Of a stretch of DNA of 56,151 nucleotides, positions 34,486 to 42,295 are shown piece after piece (the stretch's first letter is position 1; every line of letters starts with the position of its first letter). Under the pieces are notes generated by a model. The model did no database searches, was not told the DNA's origin, and was given only the letters and a program-made list of their open reading frames with translations. Position numbers and translations under genes: made by a program. The stretch covers positions 1-56,151 of the forward strand of contig JAGCXO010000005.1 of assembly GCA_017961285.1 (NCBI GenBank), written 5' to 3'. Origin of the DNA: Alphaproteobacteria bacterium (lineage in GTDB: Bacteria; Pseudomonadota; Alphaproteobacteria; RF32; CAG-239).

Positions 34486-35856
34486 TTATAAGGGAATGCG
34501 GATGAGAACCCTCAAGCCTCCTATCGGTGAATCTTGTAACTCAATCGTTCCGCCGTGCGACGTAACCACATCTTTTGCAATCGAAAGCCCAAGTCCGATA
34601 CCGCCTGTCTCTTTGTTGCGCGAGTTTTCCAAGCGATAAAAGGCCTTAAACACTTCTTCTCTCTTATCTTCCGGAATCCCCGGTCCGTCATCATCAACAA
34701 CAATTTCCACCTTGCCGCCGACAGCCTCCAAATTGACCGCAATTGTTTTTCCATAATTAAAAGCATTGCCGATAATATTGGTCAAAGCCCTCTTCAAAGC
34801 CTGTTCCCTACCTTGCACCGCGCTGACTTGGTCATTTGTAGAATATCTGATCAACGCTTTGTTAGAAACCCTAAATTTATTGATAATGCTCAAAATCATT
34901 TCATTCAAATCAACAAAAGTCGGTTGCTCTCCACCCTCGCCGCTGACAAAAGACAAATAGCCTTCGAGCATTTTTTCCATTTCGCTGATATCTTGCAAAA
35001 ATTCTTCTTTGTTCAAAGCATTTTTCTTATCCCCGTCCGGCAACAAAGCCAACTGCAGACGCATTCTGGTCAGAGGTGTGCGCAAATCATGCGAAACTCC
35101 GGCCAACATCTGTGTTCTTTCGCTGATTTGCCGCAAAATCCTCTCCTTCATCTTAATAAAAGCAATGCCTGCTTTTCTAACCTCGGAGGAACCATACGGC
35201 TTAAAGTTTTTATCATCAATGCCTTTACCAAAATCCTCAGCCGCCGTTGCTAAATCTGCAATCGAACGAACCTGAATTCGCAAAAACGCAACCGCAACCA
35301 AAAACAAAAGCAAAGATGTTCCGACCATCCAAATCATAAAACCAAAAATCGAGGTCGAAAAAATATTTTTTCTACTCGTAATAAATTGATAAAGACCATC
35401 CGGCTGTTCTATAAAGACCACCAAATCAGAGCCCTTTACATACAAGCTCATAATCGCATCCGGAAAAGCCTTATTCAGCGATTCTTCCAAAAATCCCGTA
35501 ATCATCTTATTATTGCGATGAGCCTCTCTGATAACATCATGTTTGGCTTCATCATCAAAATATTTCATCTCCAAATCATAATTCTTCGCCGTCAGCTGCT
35601 GAATTTCATCAAGCTTATCAGGAGCTTCTTCCGCCAACTGCATCGCAAAAGCCATATTTGAGGTCAAATTTTCCGATAGTCTGCGCCCCACTCGCCCCCA
35701 CGAGCCGTTAAAAAACGCCAAAATAGAAACCATTTGCACCACAATCAACGGTACAAAAATCAACAACATAGTCCTAAAAAACAAAGTTTTCGGCATACAC
35801 TTAATCCGTATATACTTCAAAACCTCATCAACCTTATTCGGAAAATTCAAATGCAT
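34486..35856 (-). CDS. EnvZ-like sensor histidine kinase
   Basis: A 456-residue two-component kinase: cytoplasmic N-terminus, membrane helix 27-49, periplasmic sensor of about 120 residues, second helix 170-193, HAMP, then the dimerisation domain with the phosphorylated H256 in LAGVSHDLRTPLTRMRL, nearly the EnvZ motif. The ATPase domain shows the N box NIIGNAFNYG, the DDDGPGIP G1 box and GGIGLGLSI G2 box. It phosphorylates the regulator encoded 11 bases upstream. An AAGGAG site precedes ATG 35856. The sensed signal is unknown. Confidence 0.92.
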   Translation of the reverse strand: MHLNFPNKVDEVLKYIRIKCMPKTLFFRTMLLIFVPLIVVQMVSILAFFNGSWGRVGRRLSENLTSNMAFAMQLAEEAPDKLDEIQQLTAKNYDLEMKYFDDEAKHDVIREAHRNNKMITGFLEESLNKAFPDAIMSLYVKGSDLVVFIEQPDGLYQFITSRKNIFSTSIFGFMIWMVGTSLLLFLVAVAFLRIQVRSIADLATAAEDFGKGIDDKNFKPYGSSEVRKAGIAFIKMKERILRQISERTQMLAGVSHDLRTPLTRMRLQLALLPDGDKKNALNKEEFLQDISEMEKMLEGYLSFVSGEGGEQPTFVDLNEMILSIINKFRVSNKALIRYSTNDQVSAVQGREQALKRALTNIIGNAFNYGKTIAVNLEAVGGKVEIVVDDDGPGIPEDKREEVFKAFYRLENSRNKETGGIGLGLSIAKDVVTSHGGTIELQDSPIGGLRVLIRIPL

Positions 35857-35867
35857 TTTTCACTCCT

Positions 35868-36557
35868 TTATTCCGTAAGCAAAATATATCCTTTGCCACG
35901 CACTGTCTGCAAATGGCGAGGATTTTTTGAATCCTTCTCAATTTTTTTGCGCAACCTTGTAACCTGCACATCAATAGAGCGCAAACCTTGTCCTGCCCCC
36001 ATCAGCTCTGCCAACCTTTCGCGGCTGAAAATCTGCCCCGACTTCTTTCCCAAAAGCGACAGCATAGCCTGCTCAACCGGCGTAATATGTATGATATGTC
36101 CCTGTTTATCGGCCAGTTCCTTTTTATCCAAATCATATTGGCAATGCCCGAAATCCAAAACTCTGTTTGTTTTTTCTGTATAGCTGGTGCTTCTTTTCAA
36201 TATATTTTTAATTCTTAGCACCAGTTCTTTTGGTTCAAAAGGCTTTGGCAAATAATCATCCGCGCCGCATTCCAAACCGTTTATCCTGTCGCCTGTCTCG
36301 CCCATTGCTGTCAACAGAATAACCGGGACACTATCCTCTTTGCGCAATTTTTGCAAAAACTCTAATCCCGTTTCTTCCGGCATCATAATATCCACAATCA
36401 AAAGATCAAACTTATACTGCGCCATCATAAAGCGAGCATCTTTTGCATCCTTTGCCGCCGAAACAAAGAAATCGCTCTCTCTTAGAAATCGCACTAAGAG
36501 AGAACGAAGTCTGGTATCATCATCAACCACCAAAATATGAGTTTTTTTTTCAAGCAC
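35868..36557 (-). CDS. OmpR-family response regulator
   Basis: A 229-residue regulator with a receiver domain (phospho-acceptor D56 in LLIVDIMMP, acidic pocket VDDD at 11-14, conserved lysine in LPKPF) and a C-terminal winged-helix DNA-binding domain (SRERLAEL, RSIDVQVTRLRKKIE, TVRGKGYIL). It resembles OmpR proteins of alphaproteobacteria. The start is GTG 36557 behind AGGAGAG. It is co-transcribed with the EnvZ-like kinase downstream; its targets are not visible here. Confidence 0.93.
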   Translation of the reverse strand: MLEKKTHILVVDDDTRLRSLLVRFLRESDFFVSAAKDAKDARFMMAQYKFDLLIVDIMMPEETGLEFLQKLRKEDSVPVILLTAMGETGDRINGLECGADDYLPKPFEPKELVLRIKNILKRSTSYTEKTNRVLDFGHCQYDLDKKELADKQGHIIHITPVEQAMLSLLGKKSGQIFSRERLAELMGAGQGLRSIDVQVTRLRKKIEKDSKNPRHLQTVRGKGYILLTE

Positions 36558-36572
36558 AAAACTCTCCTGAGA

Positions 36573-37316
36573 CTATCTTTTAACTGCTTTTTTTACAGTC
36601 TTTTTATTTGTTTTTTTCTTTGCAGTTTTTCTAACTTGCGGATTAGCTTTTTGTTCAGGCTGTTTAACTTCGGCAACTTTTTTAGCCACAGCATCCTTAA
36701 CCTTAACCGCAATTTTTTTAACTTCTTGCTCAACTGCCTTAACCGGATTTTGTTTCTTGTTTTCAACCGTATAAATATAATCCAGGCATTTTGCAAAATA
36801 TTGATATCCGGTAACAAAAGTCAAAATTCCCGCAATCCAAAGCAAAATTTCTCCGACAACACCGACAGGCTTGCCTATCAAATAGAGATTTTGCAACAAA
36901 ATCATCGAAATTGCTGTCATCTGGAAACCTGTTTTCCATTTTGCCAAACGAGTAACCGGCATTCCAACTCTGAACTCTGCCAGAAACTCTCTCAAACCCG
37001 AAACCAAAACCTCGCGGCACATAATGATGATAACCGGAATATAAGTTATCGGACAAACCATACGATTGGCAACAATAATCAACAATGCCGACACAACCAA
37101 AAGCTTATCGGCAATAGGGTCAAGCAAACGTCCCAAAACCGAATTTTGATTTCGTGAACGTGCAAAATATCCGTCCAAATAATCCGTAATTGAGGCCAAC
37201 ACAAAAAGCACGCCGGCAACAACAGACCACCAAGCATAATGAATATAAATTGCCAAGAAAATCACCGGAATTACTACAATTCGCGAGATTGTCAATAAAT
37301 TAGGAAGATTATACAT
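36573..37316 (-). CDS. pgsA: CDP-diacylglycerol-glycerol-3-phosphate 3-phosphatidyltransferase with basic tail
   Basis: A 247-residue membrane enzyme. The CDP-alcohol phosphatidyltransferase motif DYLDGYFAR...GRLLDPIADK holds the metal-binding aspartates near residues 45-72. It makes phosphatidylglycerol phosphate, the first committed step to phosphatidylglycerol and cardiolipin. The first 180 residues match normal PgsA; a tail of about 65 residues rich in K, A and V (ending KKTNKKTVKKAVKR) is extra. ATG 37316 is preceded by AGGT; a GTG at 37325 is possible. Confidence 0.92.
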   Translation of the reverse strand: MYNLPNLLTISRIVVIPVIFLAIYIHYAWWSVVAGVLFVLASITDYLDGYFARSRNQNSVLGRLLDPIADKLLVVSALLIIVANRMVCPITYIPVIIIMCREVLVSGLREFLAEFRVGMPVTRLAKWKTGFQMTAISMILLQNLYLIGKPVGVVGEILLWIAGILTFVTGYQYFAKCLDYIYTVENKKQNPVKAVEQEVKKIAVKVKDAVAKKVAEVKQPEQKANPQVRKTAKKKTNKKTVKKAVKR

Positions 37317-37376
37317 AATAAGCACCTACTATAAAAATAAAAGTTTAACTCCGATGCTTATCATATTTCATATTTT

Positions 37377-39191
37377 TTATTTATGAAAGTAATTAAATAT
37401 CTTTTCCGCTGTTTTTTTACTAATTCCCGAAACTTTTTGCAGCTCTGTCACATTTGCCTGCTTAATCGTTTCAACCGAGCCAAAATGATTAAGCAGTTTT
37501 TTCTTTCTGTCTGCTCCAACACCCTCAATCTCATCAAGCTTTGAAACAAACATAGACTTTGCCCGTTTTTTCCGATGTGTCCCGATTGCAAATCTATGCG
37601 CCTCATCGCGAATATTTTGCATATAAAAAGCCAGTGGCGATTGATACGGCAAAGCAAAACTTTCTTTTCCTTTTTGATGATAAAACTCTTTTCCTGCGTT
37701 TCGTTCCGGCCCCTTTGATATTGCAATTATCGCAATCCCCGACAAGTCAAAATTTTGCAAACACTCATGCACCGCGTGCAACTGCCCCAAACCACCGTCA
37801 AGCAAAATAACATCCGGTCGATTTTCCGGTGTCATCTTCTCAAAACGGCGTGTCAAGACTTCTTTCATCATCGCAAAATCATCATTGGTAATTTCACTGT
37901 TTTTGATATTAAAAGTCCGATAAGCTTTTTTATCAAAACCGTCCTGCGTCGCCACAATCATAGCCCCCACGGCATAACTGCCCTGAATATGCGAGTTATC
38001 ATAAACCTCAATTCTCTTCGGCACCACCGAGAGGCCAAAAACTTCTTTCATATTCTGCAAGTTTTTCAAAACAGAAGTTTCCAAAGCCATTTTTCTTTCC
38101 AAAGCCTCTTTAGCATTGCGCAAAACTCCTTCGGCAATCTTGGCTTTGTTGCCTTTTTGATAAAACCCGATTTTTACTCCCAAAGCCTCTTGCAAAAACT
38201 CTTTATTTTCCGGCTCTTCCGAAACAATAATCTCTTCCGGCAGCTGATGATTGCTGTAAAAGTCGCTCAAAAATGCCTCCAAAATCTCGGCCTTTTCTGC
38301 TCCTTCCGCCTGTTTTGGAAAAAACGCCATATTGCCGCAATTTTGCCCTGCTCTGATTAAAAACAGCTGAATACAACACAAATTATGCTCAACATAAATT
38401 GCCGCAACATCTGCCGATTTTATACCGCCATATTCAACATTTTTGCCTTGTTGAACACTTGTCAAAGCTCTTATTCTGTCACGATAAACCATCGCCGTTT
38501 CATAATCACAAACATCACTTGCCTGCTGCATTTTTTCCGACATTCTCTGCTGAATTTTGGTATTTTTTCCTTCCAAAAATTCAACCGCCTCCTCAACCAA
38601 TTTGCGATAAGCTTCTTTGCTGATTTTCCCGACACAAGGCGCCGAGCAACGTTTAATTTGATACATCAAGCAAGGTCTTTCTCTGTTTTTGAAATTACTG
38701 TCACTGCACGTCCGCAACAAAAACGCTTTTTGCAACAAATCAAGAGTATTATTCACCGCCAACACATTGGCAAACGGACCGAAATATTTATATCCGTTTT
38801 TTTTGACACCGCGATACTTTCTCAAAACCGGAAATTCTTCTTTCAAATTCAAACTCAAATAAGGAAAAGTCTTATCATCTTTAAGCAAAATATTATATTT
38901 CGGTGCCAGTTTTTTTATCAACTCATTTTCGAGTAATAGCGCCTTTGCTTCATTTTCAACGACAATAAATTCCATCCGCCTGATTTGCGCAACCATACGT
39001 TGCAGCCTCGCCGGCAATTTATCAATATGCGAATAAGCAACAATTCTTTTTTTTATATTTTTCGCTTTTCCGACATAAAGCACATTTTCATCTTCATCCA
39101 ACATCCGATAAACACCGGGCTTTTCCGGAGCAATTTTAATATTTTTCTCCAAAACCTCCAGCCCGCGCTTTATGTCAAAATTCATTGTCAT
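37377..39191 (-). CDS. uvrC: excinuclease ABC subunit C
   Basis: A 604-residue UvrC. In order: GIY-YIG nuclease (about 15-100, KPGVYRMLDEDENVLYVGKAKNIKKR), cysteine region CLMYQIKRCSAPCVG, UvrB-binding UVR motif near 205-240, the RNase H-like nuclease (IEVYDNSHIQGSYAVGAMIV, LDGGLGQL) and a C-terminal helix-hairpin-helix pair (IEGVGADRKKKLLNHFGS, VSGISKKTAEKI). With UvrA and UvrB it makes the two cuts of nucleotide excision repair. Full length. It precedes pgsA in the transcript, as in many proteobacteria. Confidence 0.96.
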   Translation of the reverse strand: MTMNFDIKRGLEVLEKNIKIAPEKPGVYRMLDEDENVLYVGKAKNIKKRIVAYSHIDKLPARLQRMVAQIRRMEFIVVENEAKALLLENELIKKLAPKYNILLKDDKTFPYLSLNLKEEFPVLRKYRGVKKNGYKYFGPFANVLAVNNTLDLLQKAFLLRTCSDSNFKNRERPCLMYQIKRCSAPCVGKISKEAYRKLVEEAVEFLEGKNTKIQQRMSEKMQQASDVCDYETAMVYRDRIRALTSVQQGKNVEYGGIKSADVAAIYVEHNLCCIQLFLIRAGQNCGNMAFFPKQAEGAEKAEILEAFLSDFYSNHQLPEEIIVSEEPENKEFLQEALGVKIGFYQKGNKAKIAEGVLRNAKEALERKMALETSVLKNLQNMKEVFGLSVVPKRIEVYDNSHIQGSYAVGAMIVATQDGFDKKAYRTFNIKNSEITNDDFAMMKEVLTRRFEKMTPENRPDVILLDGGLGQLHAVHECLQNFDLSGIAIIAISKGPERNAGKEFYHQKGKESFALPYQSPLAFYMQNIRDEAHRFAIGTHRKKRAKSMFVSKLDEIEGVGADRKKKLLNHFGSVETIKQANVTELQKVSGISKKTAEKIFNYFHK

Positions 39192-39197
39192 TTTTTA

Positions 39198-39515
39198 TCA
39201 AAAAAGAAACATCATAAACAAACTGAGTGCACAAGCACAAGAAAGTAACAGCTTAAAGATATTGCCTATAAAATGACCAAAAGTCCCTTTCCAATCAACA
39301 ATATCGCTATATCCTTTTTGGGCACGATTAAATACAATCGTATAAACAAACGCAACCGCCAACACCCCAAAATATAATTGCGGCAGAGCCAAAAACGCAA
39401 AAATTTCCGGTATTTTATAATTCAAACAAAGATACGCTGCCACCCCGATACCCAGCAAAACCATCGGATGAATAATCAACCCGCTCCTAAACACATTCAC
39501 AAGTCCTCTTATCAT
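39198..39515 (-). CDS. hypothetical membrane protein
   Basis: A 105-residue protein with three hydrophobic segments (about 14-31, 35-60 and 85-105) and no recognised domain. It lies between glmM (3 bases away) and uvrC (6 bases away) on the same strand, so it is surely co-transcribed with them, which supports that it is a real gene. Function unknown. Confidence 0.7.
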   Translation of the reverse strand: MIRGLVNVFRSGLIIHPMVLLGIGVAAYLCLNYKIPEIFAFLALPQLYFGVLAVAFVYTIVFNRAQKGYSDIVDWKGTFGHFIGNIFKLLLSCACALSLFMMFLF

Positions 39516-39518
39516 CTT

Positions 39519-40859
39519 CTATCCTTTCTTAATTTCATCAATAATCATATTTGCAGCTTCATGAACCAAATTTTCATCACTTCCTGCCACCCAAACTCTG
39601 ATTTTCGGTTCGGTTCCCGAGGGATGCAAAACCACTCTGCCGACACCTTTCATCTTTTCCGTAGCTTCGGCAACAACTTTTTTCACCGCCTCCGAATTTG
39701 CAATTTCCTTTACTTTTTCTCTTGTTTCCACCGGCAAACTGACAAACACGCACGGATCGAACTCAAAAAGCGGAAAAATCTCGCTCATTTTTCTTTTTTC
39801 GTCAGCCAAAGCCAAACAAAACAGCAGCGCATTAACCAAACCATCGCCGCTCTTGCAACAATCACTCCAAACAATATGTCCGGATTCTTCGCCACCGATA
39901 CCGCAGCCGACTTCTTGCATCTTTGCCACAATCGCTCTTTCACCGACTTTCGTGCTATAATATTCCAAGCCCATCTCCTTGATATAGCGCTCCATTGCCG
40001 TATTGGAAAGAACCGTCGAAACAACCGCGTTGCCACTGTATTTTCCTGTTTTAAGCAAATATTTTACCATAAATGTCATCAACTGCTCTGCCGGAACTTT
40101 GCGCCCCAAATCGTCACAAATAAGCAACCTGTCGCCGTCACCGTCAACCGCAATACCCAACTGTGCTTTAGCATTTTTCACTGTTTCGAAAAGATTTTCC
40201 GGATGTTGTGAACCGCAATTTTCGTTGATATTATATCCGTTCGGCTCATTTCCGAGAGAAATCACACCTGCACCCAAATCCATAAATACTTGCGGCATAA
40301 TTTGGGCAAAAGAACCGTTGGCACAATCCAAAACCACCCGCATTCCGTTCAACGGACGTTCTCCTTGAATAAACTTTTTGGCTTTTTGCAAATAAATTTC
40401 CAAGCCCTCTTTATATTCGATAATTTTTCCCAGTTTTTCCGAGCTCAAAGCAAAATCCGCTTTCAAGACCATATCTTCCAACTTTGCCGTAACCTCGTCG
40501 GCAAACTTATCTCCGTTAGAGGCAATCAGCTTAATCCCGTTATCAAAATAAGGATTATGCGAAGCAGTAATCATCACCGCCATATCAACTTCCAAATCTT
40601 CGACAATCGAAGTCACCGCCGGTGTTGGCAAAACCCCGAGCAATTTCACATCAACACCTGCCGCCAAAAATCCGGCCGTCAAAGCCGATTGCAACATTTC
40701 TCCCGAAATTCTCGTATCTCTTGCTATCGCCACTTTTTTATGATTTTTACACACTTCCAAACCGCAAGCCATACCGAGTTTGGTTGCAAAATCGGCGGTC
40801 ATCGGATATTGATTTGCCACACCGCGCACACCGTCCGTTCCAAAAAGTTTATTTGCCAT
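39519..40859 (-). CDS. glmM: phosphoglucosamine mutase
   Basis: A 446-residue alpha-D-phosphohexomutase. The phosphoserine is S100 in MITASHNPYFDNGIK, the metal loop is DGDGDRLL (about 236-243), the sugar-binding loop GGEESGHI and the phosphate-binding RVVLHPSGTEPKIRVWV near the end. It converts glucosamine-6-phosphate to glucosamine-1-phosphate for UDP-GlcNAc. In alphaproteobacteria it follows ftsH; here two small membrane genes and repeats intervene. Confidence 0.96.
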   Translation of the reverse strand: MANKLFGTDGVRGVANQYPMTADFATKLGMACGLEVCKNHKKVAIARDTRISGEMLQSALTAGFLAAGVDVKLLGVLPTPAVTSIVEDLEVDMAVMITASHNPYFDNGIKLIASNGDKFADEVTAKLEDMVLKADFALSSEKLGKIIEYKEGLEIYLQKAKKFIQGERPLNGMRVVLDCANGSFAQIMPQVFMDLGAGVISLGNEPNGYNINENCGSQHPENLFETVKNAKAQLGIAVDGDGDRLLICDDLGRKVPAEQLMTFMVKYLLKTGKYSGNAVVSTVLSNTAMERYIKEMGLEYYSTKVGERAIVAKMQEVGCGIGGEESGHIVWSDCCKSGDGLVNALLFCLALADEKRKMSEIFPLFEFDPCVFVSLPVETREKVKEIANSEAVKKVVAEATEKMKGVGRVVLHPSGTEPKIRVWVAGSDENLVHEAANMIIDEIKKG

Positions 40860-40923
40860 TTTTAACCTCCGTTTGCATATACTATATAAACATTCACAAA
40901 AAATATCAAGCGCATAAAAAAAG

Positions 40924-40957
40924 ACCGTTATGACAAATCATTACCATATAGTAACAA
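40924..40957. repeat. 34-base dispersed element, copy 1
   Basis: Starts ACCGTTATGACAAATCATTA and contains TTACCATATAGTAA. It matches the block at 41960-41993 over most of its length with two small gaps. It lies 65 bases upstream of glmM. Outer arms CGTTATG (40926-40932) and CATAACG (40964-40970) make a longer hairpin around it. Confidence 0.55.
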
Positions 40958-40978
40958 TTCATACATAACGATCATAAA

Positions 40979-41281
40979 CTAAGACTCAAAGTTATGCTTA
41001 AATAGTTGTTGCAGAATAATTGAAACAACACCAAGCACCAATCCCAAAAGAACTTTCAGCGAATAAGGACAAGCCAAAGGTACAAAAATCCATATCAAAA
41101 TAGCCCATGCGACCAATAGCATAAAAAATGCACTACCGACACACGCCCCTACTCCGTTCCAATAAAGACCGCCGCATATATGAACATCCTCTGCACTTTT
41201 AGCAGAAGCATCAAATTTGCCTGATAAGAGTATTGCAAAAATCCATGCCAAAAATTTTACTAACACAACTATTGCTGTCAT
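40979..41281 (-). CDS. hypothetical small membrane protein
   Basis: About 100 residues with two or three membrane segments (roughly 3-20, 45-70 and 72-92) and no recognised domain. The frame stays open further upstream into the next gene, but that part is only a shadow of the 41458 gene, so I place the start at ATG 41281. There is no clear ribosome binding site; TATAAT stands just before the ATG. The terminator at 41414 separates it from the gene upstream. Confidence 0.5.
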   Translation of the reverse strand: MTAIVVLVKFLAWIFAILLSGKFDASAKSAEDVHICGGLYWNGVGACVGSAFFMLLVAWAILIWIFVPLACPYSLKVLLGLVLGVVSIILQQLFKHNFES

Positions 41282-41413
41282 AATTATACTGGTTTCTTTT
41301 AAGAGAGGCGCCTTTTCGCCAATCCAGCATACTCTTTTTTTTATGATAATTGAATAAAAATAACTTTGTAATTTGCTTATATCATAAAATTTTTCCAAAT
41401 TCAATCCCAAACA

Positions 41414-41445
41414 TAAAAAAGCCGCTCGGAGTTTCCTCCAAGCGG
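41414..41445 (-). terminator. terminator, copy 1 of a duplicated hairpin
   Basis: A 10-bp stem (41422-41431 with 41436-41445, CCGCTCGGAG) with a 4-nt loop, followed on the minus strand by T6. The same hairpin, base for base over 26 positions, recurs at 42255-42281. Confidence 0.88.
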
Positions 41446-41457
41446 TCCAAAGTTTAT

Positions 41458-41838
41458 TTATTTCCAATATGAAATCAACATATTGGCAAAATAGCCGATT
41501 GAGGCTATTAGAAAGAAAATACCTTCCAGCAGATAGACAACCACCATACTGGAAATCAAGAAGATATACAGTCCGACAAATGCCACTGCAAAAGCAACCA
41601 CCGGACCTTCTGTGGCATATAAATACATGCCGGAGACCACCGCCGCCAACAGTGCAAAAACAGCCGCCATCACCAAACAGATAATACAGGCCTTTCGTCC
41701 TTGCGGCTTGTCGGTTCTGATTTCCCAAGGGAATGTCTCAAAGACATCCTTGCAGAAAAGAACTCTCATCAGCGCCAAAAATACCAGCGCAACATAGGGA
41801 GCAGCAAACAACTCCCAACTCAAAATGATGTCTTCCAT
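41458..41838 (-). CDS. hypothetical membrane protein
   Basis: A 126-residue protein with about four membrane segments (roughly 5-25, 48-68, 74-94, 95-118) and a short charged loop FETFPWEIRTDKPQGRK. Not recognised. It lies between two copies of the same terminator and downstream of a repeat-filled gap, so it is a single-gene unit. No ribosome binding site is evident before ATG 41838. Confidence 0.6.
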   Translation of the reverse strand: MEDIILSWELFAAPYVALVFLALMRVLFCKDVFETFPWEIRTDKPQGRKACIICLVMAAVFALLAAVVSGMYLYATEGPVVAFAVAFVGLYIFLISSMVVVYLLEGIFFLIASIGYFANMLISYWK

Positions 41839-41959
41839 ATTTTTTTATTTTAATTTGTAAATAATTTCTTTCGCAAGAGCTTATACACCTAAATTAAAAT
41901 AAATGCAAGTTTTTTATCGAAAATAGACAAAAGCTATTTAAAGCCATAAAAACAGAAAA

Positions 41960-41993
41960 ACCGTTACTTCAAAATCATTACCAAAGGTAACAA
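41960..41993. repeat. 34-base dispersed element, copy 2
   Basis: Starts ACCGTTACTTCAAAATCATT and contains the perfect hairpin TTACCAAAGGTAA. Related to the block at 40924-40957. It lies about 120 bases upstream of the 41458-41838 gene. Confidence 0.55.
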
Positions 41994-41994
41994 C

Positions 41995-42031
41995 CCCTAT
42001 TTTTTGCCCTGGCAAAAAATTCAAGAGATCT
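41995..42031. repeat. palindromic intergenic repeat, copy a
   Basis: A 37-base imperfect palindrome around TTTTTTGCC-CT-GGCAAAAAA, with outer arms CCCTAT and TCAAGAGATCT. Identical to 42198-42234 and close to 55827-55864. Confidence 0.8.
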
Positions 42032-42050
42032 ACCGATTAGTTTTTATCGT

Positions 42051-42093
42051 CATCCCTTGCTCGGCGCGTAAGCGTCCGTGCATCAAGGGATCT
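42051..42093. repeat. palindromic intergenic repeat, divergent copy
   Basis: Outer arms ATCCCTTG (42052-42059) and CAAGGGAT (42084-42091) are perfect; the interior CGGCGCGTAAGCGTCCG differs from the other copies but is also partly self-complementary. Same GTCATCCC start and GGGATCT end as the neighbours, so I take it as one family. Confidence 0.65.
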
Positions 42094-42197
42094 AAACTTC
42101 AGTGCGTCAACACTGCTTCCTTATATAAAAAAACTCGAAGATGCCTTGACCTCACATTTTCAATGCTCGGAGGCATGACTTTTATTGTTATTGTCAT

Positions 42198-42234
42198 CCC
42201 TATTTTTTGCCCTGGCAAAAAATTCAAGAGATCT
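42198..42234. repeat. palindromic intergenic repeat, copy b
   Basis: Identical over 37 bases to the copy at 41995-42031, 203 bases away, and followed by CGAATTA as in the 55827 copy (GAATTA). Confidence 0.8.
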
Positions 42235-42248
42235 TCGAATTAGCGCAC

Positions 42249-42280
42249 AAAAAAACCGCTCGGAGTTTCCTCCAAGCGGT
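42249..42280 (-). terminator. terminator of ftsH, copy 2 of a duplicated hairpin
   Basis: A 10-bp stem (42256-42265 with 42270-42279) followed on the minus strand by T7, 16 bases past the ftsH stop codon. Same hairpin as at 41414-41445. Confidence 0.9.
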
Positions 42281-42295
42281 CTCTCACAAAAGTTC

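Larger units (their letters stand above)
41839..42248. other. gene-free region with palindromic repeats
   Basis: No gene is visible in this stretch upstream of the small membrane protein. It holds the second copy of the 34-base element (41960-41993), three palindromic repeats (41995-42031, 42051-42093, 42198-42234) and about 100 bases of sequence (42094-42190) that I cannot assign. Confidence 0.6.

Noticed and set aside
41282..41728. N-terminal extension of the 40979 frame
   Set aside because: It overlaps the 41458-41838 gene and crosses its terminator; its Cys/Gly-rich sequence looks like a shadow of that gene.
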